Positions 36,601 to 45,171 of a stretch of DNA of 64,000 bases are shown here, piece after piece. The stretch covers positions 3,280,001 through 3,344,000 of the forward strand of contig NZ_JBAJNS010000001.1 of assembly GCF_037911585.1 (NCBI RefSeq). Reading direction: 5' to 3'. Every line of letters begins with the position of its first letter. Positions within the stretch are counted from its first letter, which is position 1. The position numbers and the translations under genes were made by a program. The notes under the pieces are model-generated. The model had not been told where the DNA came from. It searched no databases and saw nothing but the letters and a program-made list of their open reading frames with translations. The stretch is from Streptomyces sp. GSL17-111 (GTDB taxonomy: Bacteria; Actinomycetota; Actinomycetes; Streptomycetales; Streptomycetaceae).

Positions 36601-38550
36601 GTGAAGGGGAGCGGCTACGGCGTACCTCTTGAACGCAGTGACTACCTCAAGCTGGCCCCGCACTCCGACAGCTGCACCCCGGAGACGTTCCAGGAGTGGC
36701 TGGAAGGCTTCGGCGAGGGCAAGCGGCTCGCCGTCGATCTCTTCTCCGGCGCCGGGGGGCTCAGCGCTGGTGTGGAGCGGGCGGGATGGACCACTGCGGC
36801 AGCGGTGGACTTCGACGAGCGTGCACTGGAGACGCACCGGGCGAACTTCCCGGGCCTCAGTCTGCACATGGACCTCGGTGACCCCGCCGAACGCGACAGG
36901 CTCGTGGAGCTCCTTACTTCGGCGAACATCGACCTCGTGGCCGGTGGCCCTCCGTGCCAGCCCTTCAGTCGGGCCGGGCGGAACAAGATTCGCGACCTTG
37001 TCAAGAACCACGGGCGTGATCCGGAGGACCGTAGGAAGCAGCTCTGGAGCGCCTACCTGGACATCGTCACGCGGGTCCGGCCCCGCGTGGTCCTCATGGA
37101 GAACGTGCCCGACATGGGCCTGCACGATGACTTCTTCGTGATCCGGACGATCGAGGAGAAGCTCGAGGAACTCGGGTACGCGACGCAGGTACGCCTCGTC
37201 GACGCGTGGAACTACGGCGTCCCGCAGCACCGGAAGCGACTCATCCTCCTGGCGCGGAGGGATGTCGCCGAGTTCGACTGGCGTGATCCCGACGCGCAAC
37301 CCACCACCTTGCGTGACGCCATCGGTGACCTGCCCGAGCTGGAGGTCGTGCCCACCGCGAGGGTCGGCGAGCGGGAGATGTCCTACCGTAAGCCGCGCAA
37401 CCTGTCTCCGTTCGCGGAGAAGATGCGCGCGGGCGCTCCTCGCGGGCGCGTGTGGGACCACATGACCCGCAGGGTCCGCAAGGACGACCACCGGATCTTC
37501 GAGCTCATGGGATCCAGCACCAAGTACTCGGACCTGGGCAAGCTTCTGAAGACTAAGGAAGAGAAGAAGTACCAGCGTTACGCCACCGACAAGTACACGG
37601 ACAAGTACAAGAAGCTGGACTGGCAGCAGCTGAGCCGCACGATCACCGCTCACATCGCCAAGGACGGCTACTGGTACATCCACCCGGAGCAGCTGCGCAC
37701 GCTCACCGTGCGTGAGGCCGCACGTGTGCAAACGTTTCCCGACAGGTTCCGGTTCGCAGGCACTCGCAGTGACGCGTTCCGGCAGATCGGCAACGCTGTC
37801 CCTCCTTTGCTGGGCGAGGCCGCCGCCGAGGCTCTCAGGCCGGCCGACGACGCTTCTGACGATCGCGAGGGTCTTCAACCTCATTGGCGTGAGGTCCGGG
37901 GCGCGCTCACGGAGTGGGCGAAGCAGCGCCGGGACGGCGCCGACTGGTACCAGCTCCCGGACGAACCGGACGTGGAGCAGGTCTCGCTCCACGCCGCGGT
38001 GGTCGCCATACTGTCCGGGGCGAAGGTCAGGCCAGCCGAGATGGCCGAACTGATGGGCATCGTCCGGCGGGCGAAAACGCTGACCGCGACGTTGCTCGTC
38101 AGGTTGCTCGAGATGGCACCCACGTCACCGGCGCGGTCCCGCCTCGACCGTCTGACCCCGCTCGTGGACAAGCCGTATGCCTGGCGCTGGCAAAAGCGGC
38201 TCGACATTCCTGAGAAGCTGGGCATGAAGCCAGGCGAGAAGGCTCTCTACCTTCTGCTGATCGGTGAGGACCTCATGCTCGTCGGGCAGGGGACACTGCG
38301 GGTCGCTGCCCGGATGAACGGCCTCGAGACGAACCATCCGAACCGGCTCAGCGAGGGACGCGTCAACCTGGTGAAGCTCATGGGCGCGGGTAAGGACGCC
38401 CCCCTGCGGATGGGGGCGATCCGGCTCATCGGTGCCGACCTGTGTCGGGAGGATGGGCCCGTCTGCTCCGAGTGCCCGTTCCTCGCGTACTGCCCCGGCC
38501 GGAAGGCCCGTCCGGACGACCTTCTGACGCTGGCCGCCTCACAGGAGTAG
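36601..38550 (+). CDS. DNA C5-cytosine methyltransferase fused to an EndoIII-like Fe-S domain
   Basis: Protein of 649 residues from the GTG at 36601, with GGAGGG eight bases upstream. Residues 40-425 are a complete C5 methyltransferase: AVDLFSGAGGLSAGVERAGW (motif I), AGGPPCQPFSRAGR (catalytic Cys, near 118), LMENVPDM (near 167), VPQHRKRLILLARR, and RQIGNAVPPLL at the end. The C-terminal 200 residues resemble an HhH-GPD glycosylase. CREDGPVCSECPFLAYC has the exact C-x6-C-x2-C-x5-C loop of endonuclease III. A Lys is kept (PGEKALYLL), but the catalytic Asp position seems to be Gly or Gln. It protects host DNA, and the tail may find or bind damaged or mismatched bases. It is divergent from the peptide operon and overlaps vsr at its 3' end. 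Confidence 0.9.
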   Translation: MKGSGYGVPLERSDYLKLAPHSDSCTPETFQEWLEGFGEGKRLAVDLFSGAGGLSAGVERAGWTTAAAVDFDERALETHRANFPGLSLHMDLGDPAERDRLVELLTSANIDLVAGGPPCQPFSRAGRNKIRDLVKNHGRDPEDRRKQLWSAYLDIVTRVRPRVVLMENVPDMGLHDDFFVIRTIEEKLEELGYATQVRLVDAWNYGVPQHRKRLILLARRDVAEFDWRDPDAQPTTLRDAIGDLPELEVVPTARVGEREMSYRKPRNLSPFAEKMRAGAPRGRVWDHMTRRVRKDDHRIFELMGSSTKYSDLGKLLKTKEEKKYQRYATDKYTDKYKKLDWQQLSRTITAHIAKDGYWYIHPEQLRTLTVREAARVQTFPDRFRFAGTRSDAFRQIGNAVPPLLGEAAAEALRPADDASDDREGLQPHWREVRGALTEWAKQRRDGADWYQLPDEPDVEQVSLHAAVVAILSGAKVRPAEMAELMGIVRRAKTLTATLLVRLLEMAPTSPARSRLDRLTPLVDKPYAWRWQKRLDIPEKLGMKPGEKALYLLLIGEDLMLVGQGTLRVAARMNGLETNHPNRLSEGRVNLVKLMGAGKDAPLRMGAIRLIGADLCREDGPVCSECPFLAYCPGRKARPDDLLTLAASQE

Positions 38551-39016
38551 TCGAGGTCTGACGCGGAGCTGCGGCGCCCCTGCCTGTGGCCTCCGCCACA
38601 CGTCTCGCAGCGGCCTCCGCGTCCCGACGGATCTCGCACTCCCAGACCCTGACCACGGTCCAGCCGGCAGCCGTGGCCTGCTCCGTGTTCCGCCGGTCCC
38701 GGTCCTTGTTGGCGTTGATCTTGTCCCGCCAAAGAGAGGCGTTCGGGCCCCGGAACTCCCTGGGACCGTGCTCCGGACAGTCGTGCCAGAAGCAGCCGTC
38801 GACGAACACGGCGACGTGGTGGCGGGGCAGAACGAAGTCGGCCGTGCACCTGGGGGCCACCCGCTGCTGGAGACGGAACCTGAGGCCCATCCGGTGGACG
38901 GCCTTCCGCAGAAGGATCTCCGGCCTCGTGTTCCGCGCCCGGCGCCCGCGTAGGTGATCGCCTGCGGCGGTGGAGACCCACCGCCGTCCCGGCCCGCCAC
39001 CCACGTCCATGATCAT
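38426..39016 (-). CDS. vsr: Very short patch repair endonuclease (Vsr)
   Basis: Protein of 196 residues. MGLRFRLQQRVAPRCTADFV contains the catalytic Asp region and FVDGCFWHDCPEHG the zinc-binding and His-active region. NTRPEILLRKAVHRMG is the conserved N-terminal helix. The core ends near residue 135. The last 60 residues are low-complexity, coded in the 125 bases that overlap dcm antisense. Vsr nicks T:G mismatches made when 5-methylcytosine deaminates, so it fits its methyltransferase neighbour. In MORC/Z1-type systems it may also be part of the restriction machinery. Confidence 0.92.
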   Translation of the reverse strand: MIMDVGGGPGRRWVSTAAGDHLRGRRARNTRPEILLRKAVHRMGLRFRLQQRVAPRCTADFVLPRHHVAVFVDGCFWHDCPEHGPREFRGPNASLWRDKINANKDRDRRNTEQATAAGWTVVRVWECEIRRDAEAAARRVAEATGRGAAAPRQTSTTPVRRPASEGRPDGPSGRGSTRGTGTRSRRAHPPDTGRHR

Positions 39017-39069
39017 TACCTTGGTAAGCCGTCGACATGCCCCGATTCGGAGGGTGCCACACTTTGCCC

Positions 39070-39258
39070 ATGCTCCGGGAACCCGTCGAACTCAGCGTCG
39101 ACGACCACGGCCGTGTCGAGTTGCCGCTCGGGTTGCTGGCGGAAGCCGGCATCTCACCGGGCGCCGAGCTCGTCGCCTTCAGCAACGGTGACGGCCGCAT
39201 CGTGCTCAGGCGAGCGGAGGACTCGATCAGGGACCTGATCGAGGAGGGGCATCCCTGA
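39070..39258 (+). CDS. AbrB/MazE-like small DNA-binding protein
   Basis: Protein of 62 residues from the ATG at 39070 (an upstream ATG at 39037 would add 11). VELSVDDHGRVELPLGLLAE has the SpoVT/AbrB swapped-hairpin pattern, with DDHGRV-LP as the usual hallmark, then GAELVAFSNGDGRIVLRRAE. Such proteins are antitoxins or small regulators. No toxin gene is next to it. It lies between vsr and the AIPR gene on the opposite strand, so it may regulate the defence genes. Confidence 0.72.
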   Translation: MLREPVELSVDDHGRVELPLGLLAEAGISPGAELVAFSNGDGRIVLRRAEDSIRDLIEEGHP

Positions 39259-39275
39259 CCCTCTGCTGTGGTGGA

Positions 39276-39306
39276 CCCGCGACAGGCGTACGGGCTTCGT
39301 CGCGGG
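39276..39306. terminator. Possible terminator between convergent genes
   Basis: CCCGCGAC (39276-39283) pairs with GTCGCGGG (39299-39306) across a 15-base loop, between the AbrB-like gene and the AIPR gene ends. Confidence 0.45.
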
Positions 39307-39321
39307 CGTTCCCTCCTCTTC

Positions 39322-41331
39322 CTACGGGGCCGGGGTGAACCCCAGCCCCAGAGCCTCATGGCGCGTGCGTAGCGCCTGCACGGCCTGTGCCTCGGGAACG
39401 TCCTCGCCGAGCTCGAGGCGCTTGCCCACGAAGTGAGCCAGCTGCCGCTGCCACGGTTCGAGGACCCGAGTCTCCTTGGCCCAGTCCCCGATCGCGTACC
39501 ACTCATCGGCAGGAACCAGCACGGCCTCATCGCTCGCACCCGTCTCGTTGCCGGTGCCGCCCGCGAGAGCGTCCTCGTCCAGCGGCTTGTCACGCAGCTC
39601 GTGCGAGAGTGCGGGAGGGACGGTCCAGGGCACCTTCGACACTGCGTCCCAGCAGGCGACCTTCTTGGCCCACTCACCGACGTGGTTCCCCGCCAGCGGG
39701 GTGGTCACCGCTCTCATGACCCTGGGACAGAGGTCGTGGACCGCGGCCATCACGACTGGCGAGAGGGCCTGCTCCCGCCAGATCTGGTCGAGGTCGATCC
39801 GACGGTCGGTCGCCAGGGACAGCCGGGCCACGGTGTATGTGGTGATCATGCTCTTGTGGCTGCCGGCACCGTGGATCGCAGCGATGCGGTCCACGGCCTT
39901 GAAAAGGACAGCCATGGCGATAACCCGCTGGCAGTACCGGAGGTCCACACGCGGCGGAGCCTCGTCGACATGCAGCATGAACTCCACGAAGTTCTTCTGG
40001 GCACCCCGGCTGACCATGTGGGGCAGTCGGTGCCACGAGTGGACGTACTTGGCCAGATCTGCCTTCGTGAACTTCTGCTTCGAGGGGTTGAGCCTCCTGA
40101 ACTGCTTCTGCCGAGCGGGGGTCCGGGCCTTCGCCAGGGCATCCGTGTACTGGCCGCGGGCCCTCTCGTAGAACCAGTGGGTCTCCTGGCCACTGCCGTC
40201 GATGGCGGGTGCCCACAGGGAACGGGTGATCCGTTGCATCTCCACGTGGTACTCGTGGTTCGAGCTGAAGTCGACCTGGGTCACCCGGTTCTGGGTGTTG
40301 GAGTACTCCGAGATCTTCGGCACGATCTCCGCGAGCCGGTCCGGGGCGACCTCGGTCAGCTTCATCTGGACCCGTACCTCGGACAGGTCGGCCTTGTCCC
40401 GCGTGAGGGCATGGTGGAGCGAGGCGGTGGTCTGCCCCCCGTTCACGATCTGGAGGCCGTGCACCCCGGAGATGTGGGTGGGTATGCCATCCGGCCCCCG
40501 CACGAGGTCGACCTGCGACGCGGTCGCCGTGATCCCGTTGTTGTAGGCGAGGAACCGGCCCGGCGCGTGGAGCAGGGTTTCCCTGATGCCTTTGTTGACC
40601 GCACCCCGGGTCTGGAGGAAGGAACGGACGTTCAGCTCCAGGAGTCGTGTGTCGTACTCCGCGTACAGCTCGGCGAGCATCTGCCCGGGAACGACTGCCA
40701 GGACCACCGAGTGGTCCTCCTCGGAGCTGGGAGCCGCGACGCAGGGAAGCGGCGGGGAGAACGGCACAACGATCGGCTCGCTGAGGGCTCCCGAGGTCGC
40801 GTGACGGTGCAGCCGTGCCAGGTCCCACACCTCGTGGGTCACCGGCAGGCCGTCGAGTTCCGTGGCGGAGACCTCGGTGTGGGTGGCCACCCTGTTGCTC
40901 AGCAGGAAGAGCCTGACCCGGTGGATCTCGGTGAGTGCCTTGGCGACGGCCGAGCACATGTCGTACACGTCGGAGAACGGCTCGAAGTCCTTCTGGAGCC
41001 CGTCCCGGCACCGCACGGCGAACGACAGAAGACGCCTGAAGTACGTCTCGACCGGTCCCTTGGTGAGCCTGGTGTCCAGGGGAGCGAGGTGGAAGTCCGT
41101 CACGAACAGGTCCAGGGACTCACCCGACTCCCCGATGCCGTAACCGTGCACGAGGAGGCCGTGTGCCTTGTGGTAGGCGGTGAAGGCGTTGGAAACGACG
41201 CCAGCCTCCTCCAGGTCCTCGAAGACACGCCGGGTGAACGTCTCGGGAGTGGTTGCCGCCTCGGCGTCGGCCGTTGCCTGGACGTCGGCCAGCAGGCTCC
41301 TGGAGAACTCTGCGAGATCGAGCTCAGCCAT
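39322..41331 (-). CDS. AIPR-family abortive-infection protein
   Basis: Protein of 669 residues with the AIPR domain at about 215-560. Its hallmark motifs are FLAYNNGITATAS (residues 260-272) and GLQIVNGGQTTASL (292-305), followed by EYSNTQNRVTQVDFSSNHEY. The N-terminal 200 residues may be a separate nuclease-like or recognition domain. AIPR proteins were named from lactococcal phage-resistance systems and occur in Dcm/MORC/Z1 gene clusters. The exact activity is unknown. The start overlaps the PD-(D/E)XK gene by eight bases, so it is the last gene of the MORC-Z1-nuclease-AIPR operon. Confidence 0.88.
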   Translation of the reverse strand: MAELDLAEFSRSLLADVQATADAEAATTPETFTRRVFEDLEEAGVVSNAFTAYHKAHGLLVHGYGIGESGESLDLFVTDFHLAPLDTRLTKGPVETYFRRLLSFAVRCRDGLQKDFEPFSDVYDMCSAVAKALTEIHRVRLFLLSNRVATHTEVSATELDGLPVTHEVWDLARLHRHATSGALSEPIVVPFSPPLPCVAAPSSEEDHSVVLAVVPGQMLAELYAEYDTRLLELNVRSFLQTRGAVNKGIRETLLHAPGRFLAYNNGITATASQVDLVRGPDGIPTHISGVHGLQIVNGGQTTASLHHALTRDKADLSEVRVQMKLTEVAPDRLAEIVPKISEYSNTQNRVTQVDFSSNHEYHVEMQRITRSLWAPAIDGSGQETHWFYERARGQYTDALAKARTPARQKQFRRLNPSKQKFTKADLAKYVHSWHRLPHMVSRGAQKNFVEFMLHVDEAPPRVDLRYCQRVIAMAVLFKAVDRIAAIHGAGSHKSMITTYTVARLSLATDRRIDLDQIWREQALSPVVMAAVHDLCPRVMRAVTTPLAGNHVGEWAKKVACWDAVSKVPWTVPPALSHELRDKPLDEDALAGGTGNETGASDEAVLVPADEWYAIGDWAKETRVLEPWQRQLAHFVGKRLELGEDVPEAQAVQALRTRHEALGLGFTPAP

Positions 41332-42334
41332 CCGATCCCCCGATCAGTTCCTTCACCTCGTCGGCCCCTGCCCTGTAGGCGTCCAGTACTGACACGTCCA
41401 GGCGGTAGGAGCAGTCGCCGACGCCCTCAGGGAGGTCGGACTCGACCAACCGCGGGAAGTTGTCCCGCACGTGCCAGAACCTCAGGTCACGAAGCGTGTA
41501 GCGGGGCTCGTTGTACAGGTCCCGCTGCACGGGCAGGTACCCGGCCTGGATGAGCAGGCCGTCGAAGCGGGTCCGGGCGGCGGGGTCGGTGAGCTGCCTG
41601 CGTATGTCGTCCACGCGTCTGTTCAGGCTCTCCCCCGTTCCTCCCCGACGCTCGTCGAGCTGGACGAGACCGAGCAGGAGCGCTGCCGTGCCCGTTCCGT
41701 CGAGCTGACGCTCGCTGGCGATCCGGATGCTCCGAGGCCGCTTGGCGGTGCTTGCCTTCGTCTCCACGGCGACGTCGGGCATCTCGAAGTCCTGGTTCGT
41801 CCCAGTGGGGCCGGTCCATGCTGCTACGGCCTCGGCCGGGGACAGCTGGGTGAGCAGCACGTTCCCCAGTACCAGCAGCTCTCCGTAGAGCCCCCGACGC
41901 GCCTCGACTGTCAGCCCGTCCCTGCCCACGGCGCTCAGGAGCTCCTGCCACCTGCCGAACCGCTGCACCGCGGCGGAGAGGGCGCCAGCGGCGTCGGGGG
42001 CGTCCCTGGCGACGTCGGCGACGTCGGCGACGAGCGGGTTGAACACCTCATTGAGATCGTTGGTGGTCAGGACCAACTGGAGTTCGTACTCGATCCGCGA
42101 CACCGCGCTCAGGTTCATCTCGATCCCGGCGGCCTTGGGCAGGCGGCTGACCGACCGCACGATCGGGTCGGCCGAGCGGGCATCCGTGCGAAGAACCAGC
42201 ATGCGCTGACGGCCAGGGTGGGAGACAGCAAGGTGGATGTCGAGGGGTGAGTCCGTGTACAGACTGATGCTGGACCGCCCCGGAGTGTCCTGCGGGCTCT
42301 CCAGCGTCTGCCAGTCATCCTCGGTGACGCTCAC
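41324..42334 (-). CDS. PD-(D/E)XK motif protein (DUF4420 type)
   Basis: Protein of 336 residues of the PF14390-like family. The nuclease core reads GLYGELLVL (Glu152), then GPTGTNQDFEMPDVAVETKAS with Asp182, Glu191 and Lys193, so all catalytic positions are present. The N-terminal half is likely a DNA- or partner-binding beta region. It would be the cleaving subunit of the Z1/MORC module. It starts with GTG overlapping the Z1 gene stop by four bases, and it overlaps AIPR at its end. Confidence 0.88.
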   Translation of the reverse strand: MSVTEDDWQTLESPQDTPGRSSISLYTDSPLDIHLAVSHPGRQRMLVLRTDARSADPIVRSVSRLPKAAGIEMNLSAVSRIEYELQLVLTTNDLNEVFNPLVADVADVARDAPDAAGALSAAVQRFGRWQELLSAVGRDGLTVEARRGLYGELLVLGNVLLTQLSPAEAVAAWTGPTGTNQDFEMPDVAVETKASTAKRPRSIRIASERQLDGTGTAALLLGLVQLDERRGGTGESLNRRVDDIRRQLTDPAARTRFDGLLIQAGYLPVQRDLYNEPRYTLRDLRFWHVRDNFPRLVESDLPEGVGDCSYRLDVSVLDAYRAGADEVKELIGGSDG

Positions 42335-45108
42335 TCGTCGTCCTCCTCTGCGAGGGTGTAGACGTCCTCCTGGAACCAGATCGGGTTGGCGACGTACTCG
42401 GTCTTGGACTGGTACTCGGAGTGCGGGAAGCTCAGCTGGAATCCGACGAGGGGCGCCTTCGTACCCGCGCTGTCGGCGTCCGGGACCGCGATGGGGTAGA
42501 TCAGCAGCAGGCCCTCTTCGGTGCGGCGCTGCCGGCGGATGTACGGGCCGGCCGGGGTTTTCGACCTCGACTTCTTCTCCTGCTCGTTCGCCGTGATCCC
42601 CGCAGCCTTCTCCGCTGCCTCCCTTTGACCGTCGTCGAGGTCGATCAGCTCGTCCGGCGGGCTCAGCACGCGGCGGATCGTGTACCTGCCCTCGGCCCGG
42701 AAACCCTCAGGGTTGAGGGCCTTGCGCGTAACGAGGCCGATGGTGTGGCCCGCAACATCCCTCAGCTCCTTCGACTTCGTGCTGCCGACCAGGACCACGG
42801 TCCAGTTGTCGAGCTCGCCGACCTTCGTGCACTGCTCGATGTACTTGGCGATGAGCCGGGGACGCACACGCTGCGCCATACGGTCGGCCTCGTACGAGGT
42901 CAGGAACTCGGCAACGACGTCGGCTGGCACACCGTCCCACTTGACGTTGCCGTTCGTGGAGGGCTGCTCGGCGTCACCACTCGCGTCCAAGCGACGGACG
43001 AGGGCTTCCAGCGCCCCGAAGTTGTGGTCGACGGCCCTGTCGGCGAGTTTGAAGATCACGGTCTCCGGTCCCTCACCGGAGTAACTAAGCATGATCTTCG
43101 TGCCCTGACGCATCTTGTTCGGCGCGGTCACGGTGAGCCCCAGAGAGGAGGAGCGGACCTTCAGGCCGAACTCCGTCGGGGTGAGGCCACGGGTGGCCAT
43201 CTCCTCGACCTCCCTGCGCAGCTCGTCCGTCGCGGAGGTGACCTCCACGTAGGCGTCCTCGAGTGCAGGGGTGGTGTACAGGCGGCACAGGTCCTCGTGA
43301 CGGGGACGGTAGCCGAACCACCGGCCCATCTGCAGCAGTGTGTCGTATGTCTTCGAGGTCCGCAGGTAGTAGCTGACGGTCAGTCCCTCGAGCGTGAGAC
43401 CACGGGAGAGTTTCTGCCCACCGACGGCAATCACGGAGAGCCCGTTCCTCCGGTTCTCGTAGTAGTCGAGGGCGTCCTTTGAAGCTCCGTTGACGGTCTT
43501 GACCTGGATCTTCCTGAGGGCAGGCAGAAGCTGTTCGGAGACCTGCTCCCAGGTGACACGCTCGGCCTGGTCCGCGGGGAAGCAGTCGGTGGTGGGTTCG
43601 AAGTCCCTTTCCCAGAGAGCTCGGAGCTCGGCGCGCAGCTCGGGAGCCTTCCCGTACCGGTCACGGATCGTGTCCACGATAAGTCGCAGGTGGTCGTCGA
43701 CCTGGTCTCGGACTCGGGCCTGTACCGAGGTGAAGCGGGTGACGTGCACCAGCATCGAGTTGTGTACCTTCGTCTGCCCTCGGGCCCGCCGGGCGGCGCA
43801 GGAGAGCACGAACGAGAGGATCGCCTTGCGCAAGGATCCCGGGAGGGGCTCCCCCGGACCATCACCGGCCTTGTGTTTGGGCGGCAGCCAGGCGTCCGCG
43901 TCGTTCACGTGCCGGACGAGTGGGAGAGGTTCCACGTCGGCGTCGTCCTCGTCGTCCACTTGGAGCCCGAAGACCCTCTCGGGACCGAGGTAGTTGGTCG
44001 GCGAGGGAAGACTGCGGATGAAGCTGGCAGGAAAGAGGTCCTCTCCCGCCTCGGAGTGCTCCGCTTCCGGGTCGATGTATATGTTGGCGAAGGGGGTCGC
44101 TGTGTAACCGACGTAGGCGGACTTGTCGAAGCTCCTCATGAGCTTGCGGATTTCCGCGTTCGTCTTGGTCGGATCCGCCTCGGGATCTCGCACCGTGTTG
44201 ATGGAGGCATTGTCGGCCTCGTCGTCGATGACGAACAGTGGAAGGTCCTTGACGGTCTTCTCGCCGTTCTCGTTCTCGGTCCCGTGGACGTCCAGCACCC
44301 ACTTGCGGACGTATTCAAGGATCTTGTAGTGCTTCTTGACCACTAGGACGACGGGGAAGCTGCCCAGGGGGAAGTTGATCGCCTTGGCAGTGGCAAGCCC
44401 GAAGTCGCCCTTCTCCCCGCTGTTGGTCGGCGACGCGATCTTGAACTCCTTGACCAGCGAGGGCATCTTGCCCACACCCATCGCACGGGACCGGCCGTCC
44501 TGGTCCGATCGGCTCTGGTGCTGGGTGTCAAAACCCAGGAGGCCCTCGTCGATCCGGAGCTGAGTCTGGCTACGGAGGTCGTTGTGGATGCCCGCGAGAA
44601 CCACGACGAAGCGATATCCGGCGTCCACGGCCTTCGCAGCGAGACCGATGTACTGGCCGGTCTTGCCGGACTGCACCTGCCCGATCACGAGCCCCCGGCG
44701 CCGCCACGGGCCGGGACGTCGCGGGTCCTCCAGCTGGCTCAGCACGTCGTCCGAGGTCTGGTCCAGGCGACGCACTACCCAGGGCGGGAGACTCACCACG
44801 TCCTCAAGGTACCTGCGGTACCGCTCCCAGAAATCCCAGTCGCGGTCGATCTTCGCCTCGGGCAGCCACGGCTCGTGCCCCTTGGCGTCCGTGAGGGCGA
44901 GGGAACGCTCCTGGAAGACTGCGACCAGGGTCCGGATCTCCTTGACCAGCAGCTCCCGGTCGACCTCTTCCCCCTGCGCAGCCAGCAGGCCGAAGATGGC
45001 ATTGACCGCGTTCTGTACCTCCTCCGCCCCCGGCTGCCGGTCCTGTGGCAGGAAGCCGAGGACCAGGCGCTTGGCCTTGGCCATCGAGTCGTCAGACACG
45101 TCACTCAC
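42331..45108 (-). CDS. Z1-domain helicase-like ATPase
   Basis: Protein of 925 residues. The Walker A motif is LVIGQVQSGKTGQYIGLAAK with Lys149, and the Walker B/DEAD-like box is LFVIDDEADNASINT (295-299). SAYVGYTATPFANIYIDPEA is motif III. The Z1 domain proper covers about 380-620, including IAVGGQKLSRGLTLEGLTVS and LLQMGRWFGYRP (motifs V and VI). Z1 proteins are predicted translocases of MORC-associated restriction systems. GTG start with GGAGGTCCCC upstream. It is 63 bases downstream of the MORC gene. Confidence 0.92.
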   Translation of the reverse strand: MSDVSDDSMAKAKRLVLGFLPQDRQPGAEEVQNAVNAIFGLLAAQGEEVDRELLVKEIRTLVAVFQERSLALTDAKGHEPWLPEAKIDRDWDFWERYRRYLEDVVSLPPWVVRRLDQTSDDVLSQLEDPRRPGPWRRRGLVIGQVQSGKTGQYIGLAAKAVDAGYRFVVVLAGIHNDLRSQTQLRIDEGLLGFDTQHQSRSDQDGRSRAMGVGKMPSLVKEFKIASPTNSGEKGDFGLATAKAINFPLGSFPVVLVVKKHYKILEYVRKWVLDVHGTENENGEKTVKDLPLFVIDDEADNASINTVRDPEADPTKTNAEIRKLMRSFDKSAYVGYTATPFANIYIDPEAEHSEAGEDLFPASFIRSLPSPTNYLGPERVFGLQVDDEDDADVEPLPLVRHVNDADAWLPPKHKAGDGPGEPLPGSLRKAILSFVLSCAARRARGQTKVHNSMLVHVTRFTSVQARVRDQVDDHLRLIVDTIRDRYGKAPELRAELRALWERDFEPTTDCFPADQAERVTWEQVSEQLLPALRKIQVKTVNGASKDALDYYENRRNGLSVIAVGGQKLSRGLTLEGLTVSYYLRTSKTYDTLLQMGRWFGYRPRHEDLCRLYTTPALEDAYVEVTSATDELRREVEEMATRGLTPTEFGLKVRSSSLGLTVTAPNKMRQGTKIMLSYSGEGPETVIFKLADRAVDHNFGALEALVRRLDASGDAEQPSTNGNVKWDGVPADVVAEFLTSYEADRMAQRVRPRLIAKYIEQCTKVGELDNWTVVLVGSTKSKELRDVAGHTIGLVTRKALNPEGFRAEGRYTIRRVLSPPDELIDLDDGQREAAEKAAGITANEQEKKSRSKTPAGPYIRRQRRTEEGLLLIYPIAVPDADSAGTKAPLVGFQLSFPHSEYQSKTEYVANPIWFQEDVYTLAEEDDE

Positions 45109-45171
45109 GGGGACCTCCAGCAGGACACGGACGGTACGTACGGAGAGTAAGGGCGACCCCTGACAGTCTGG

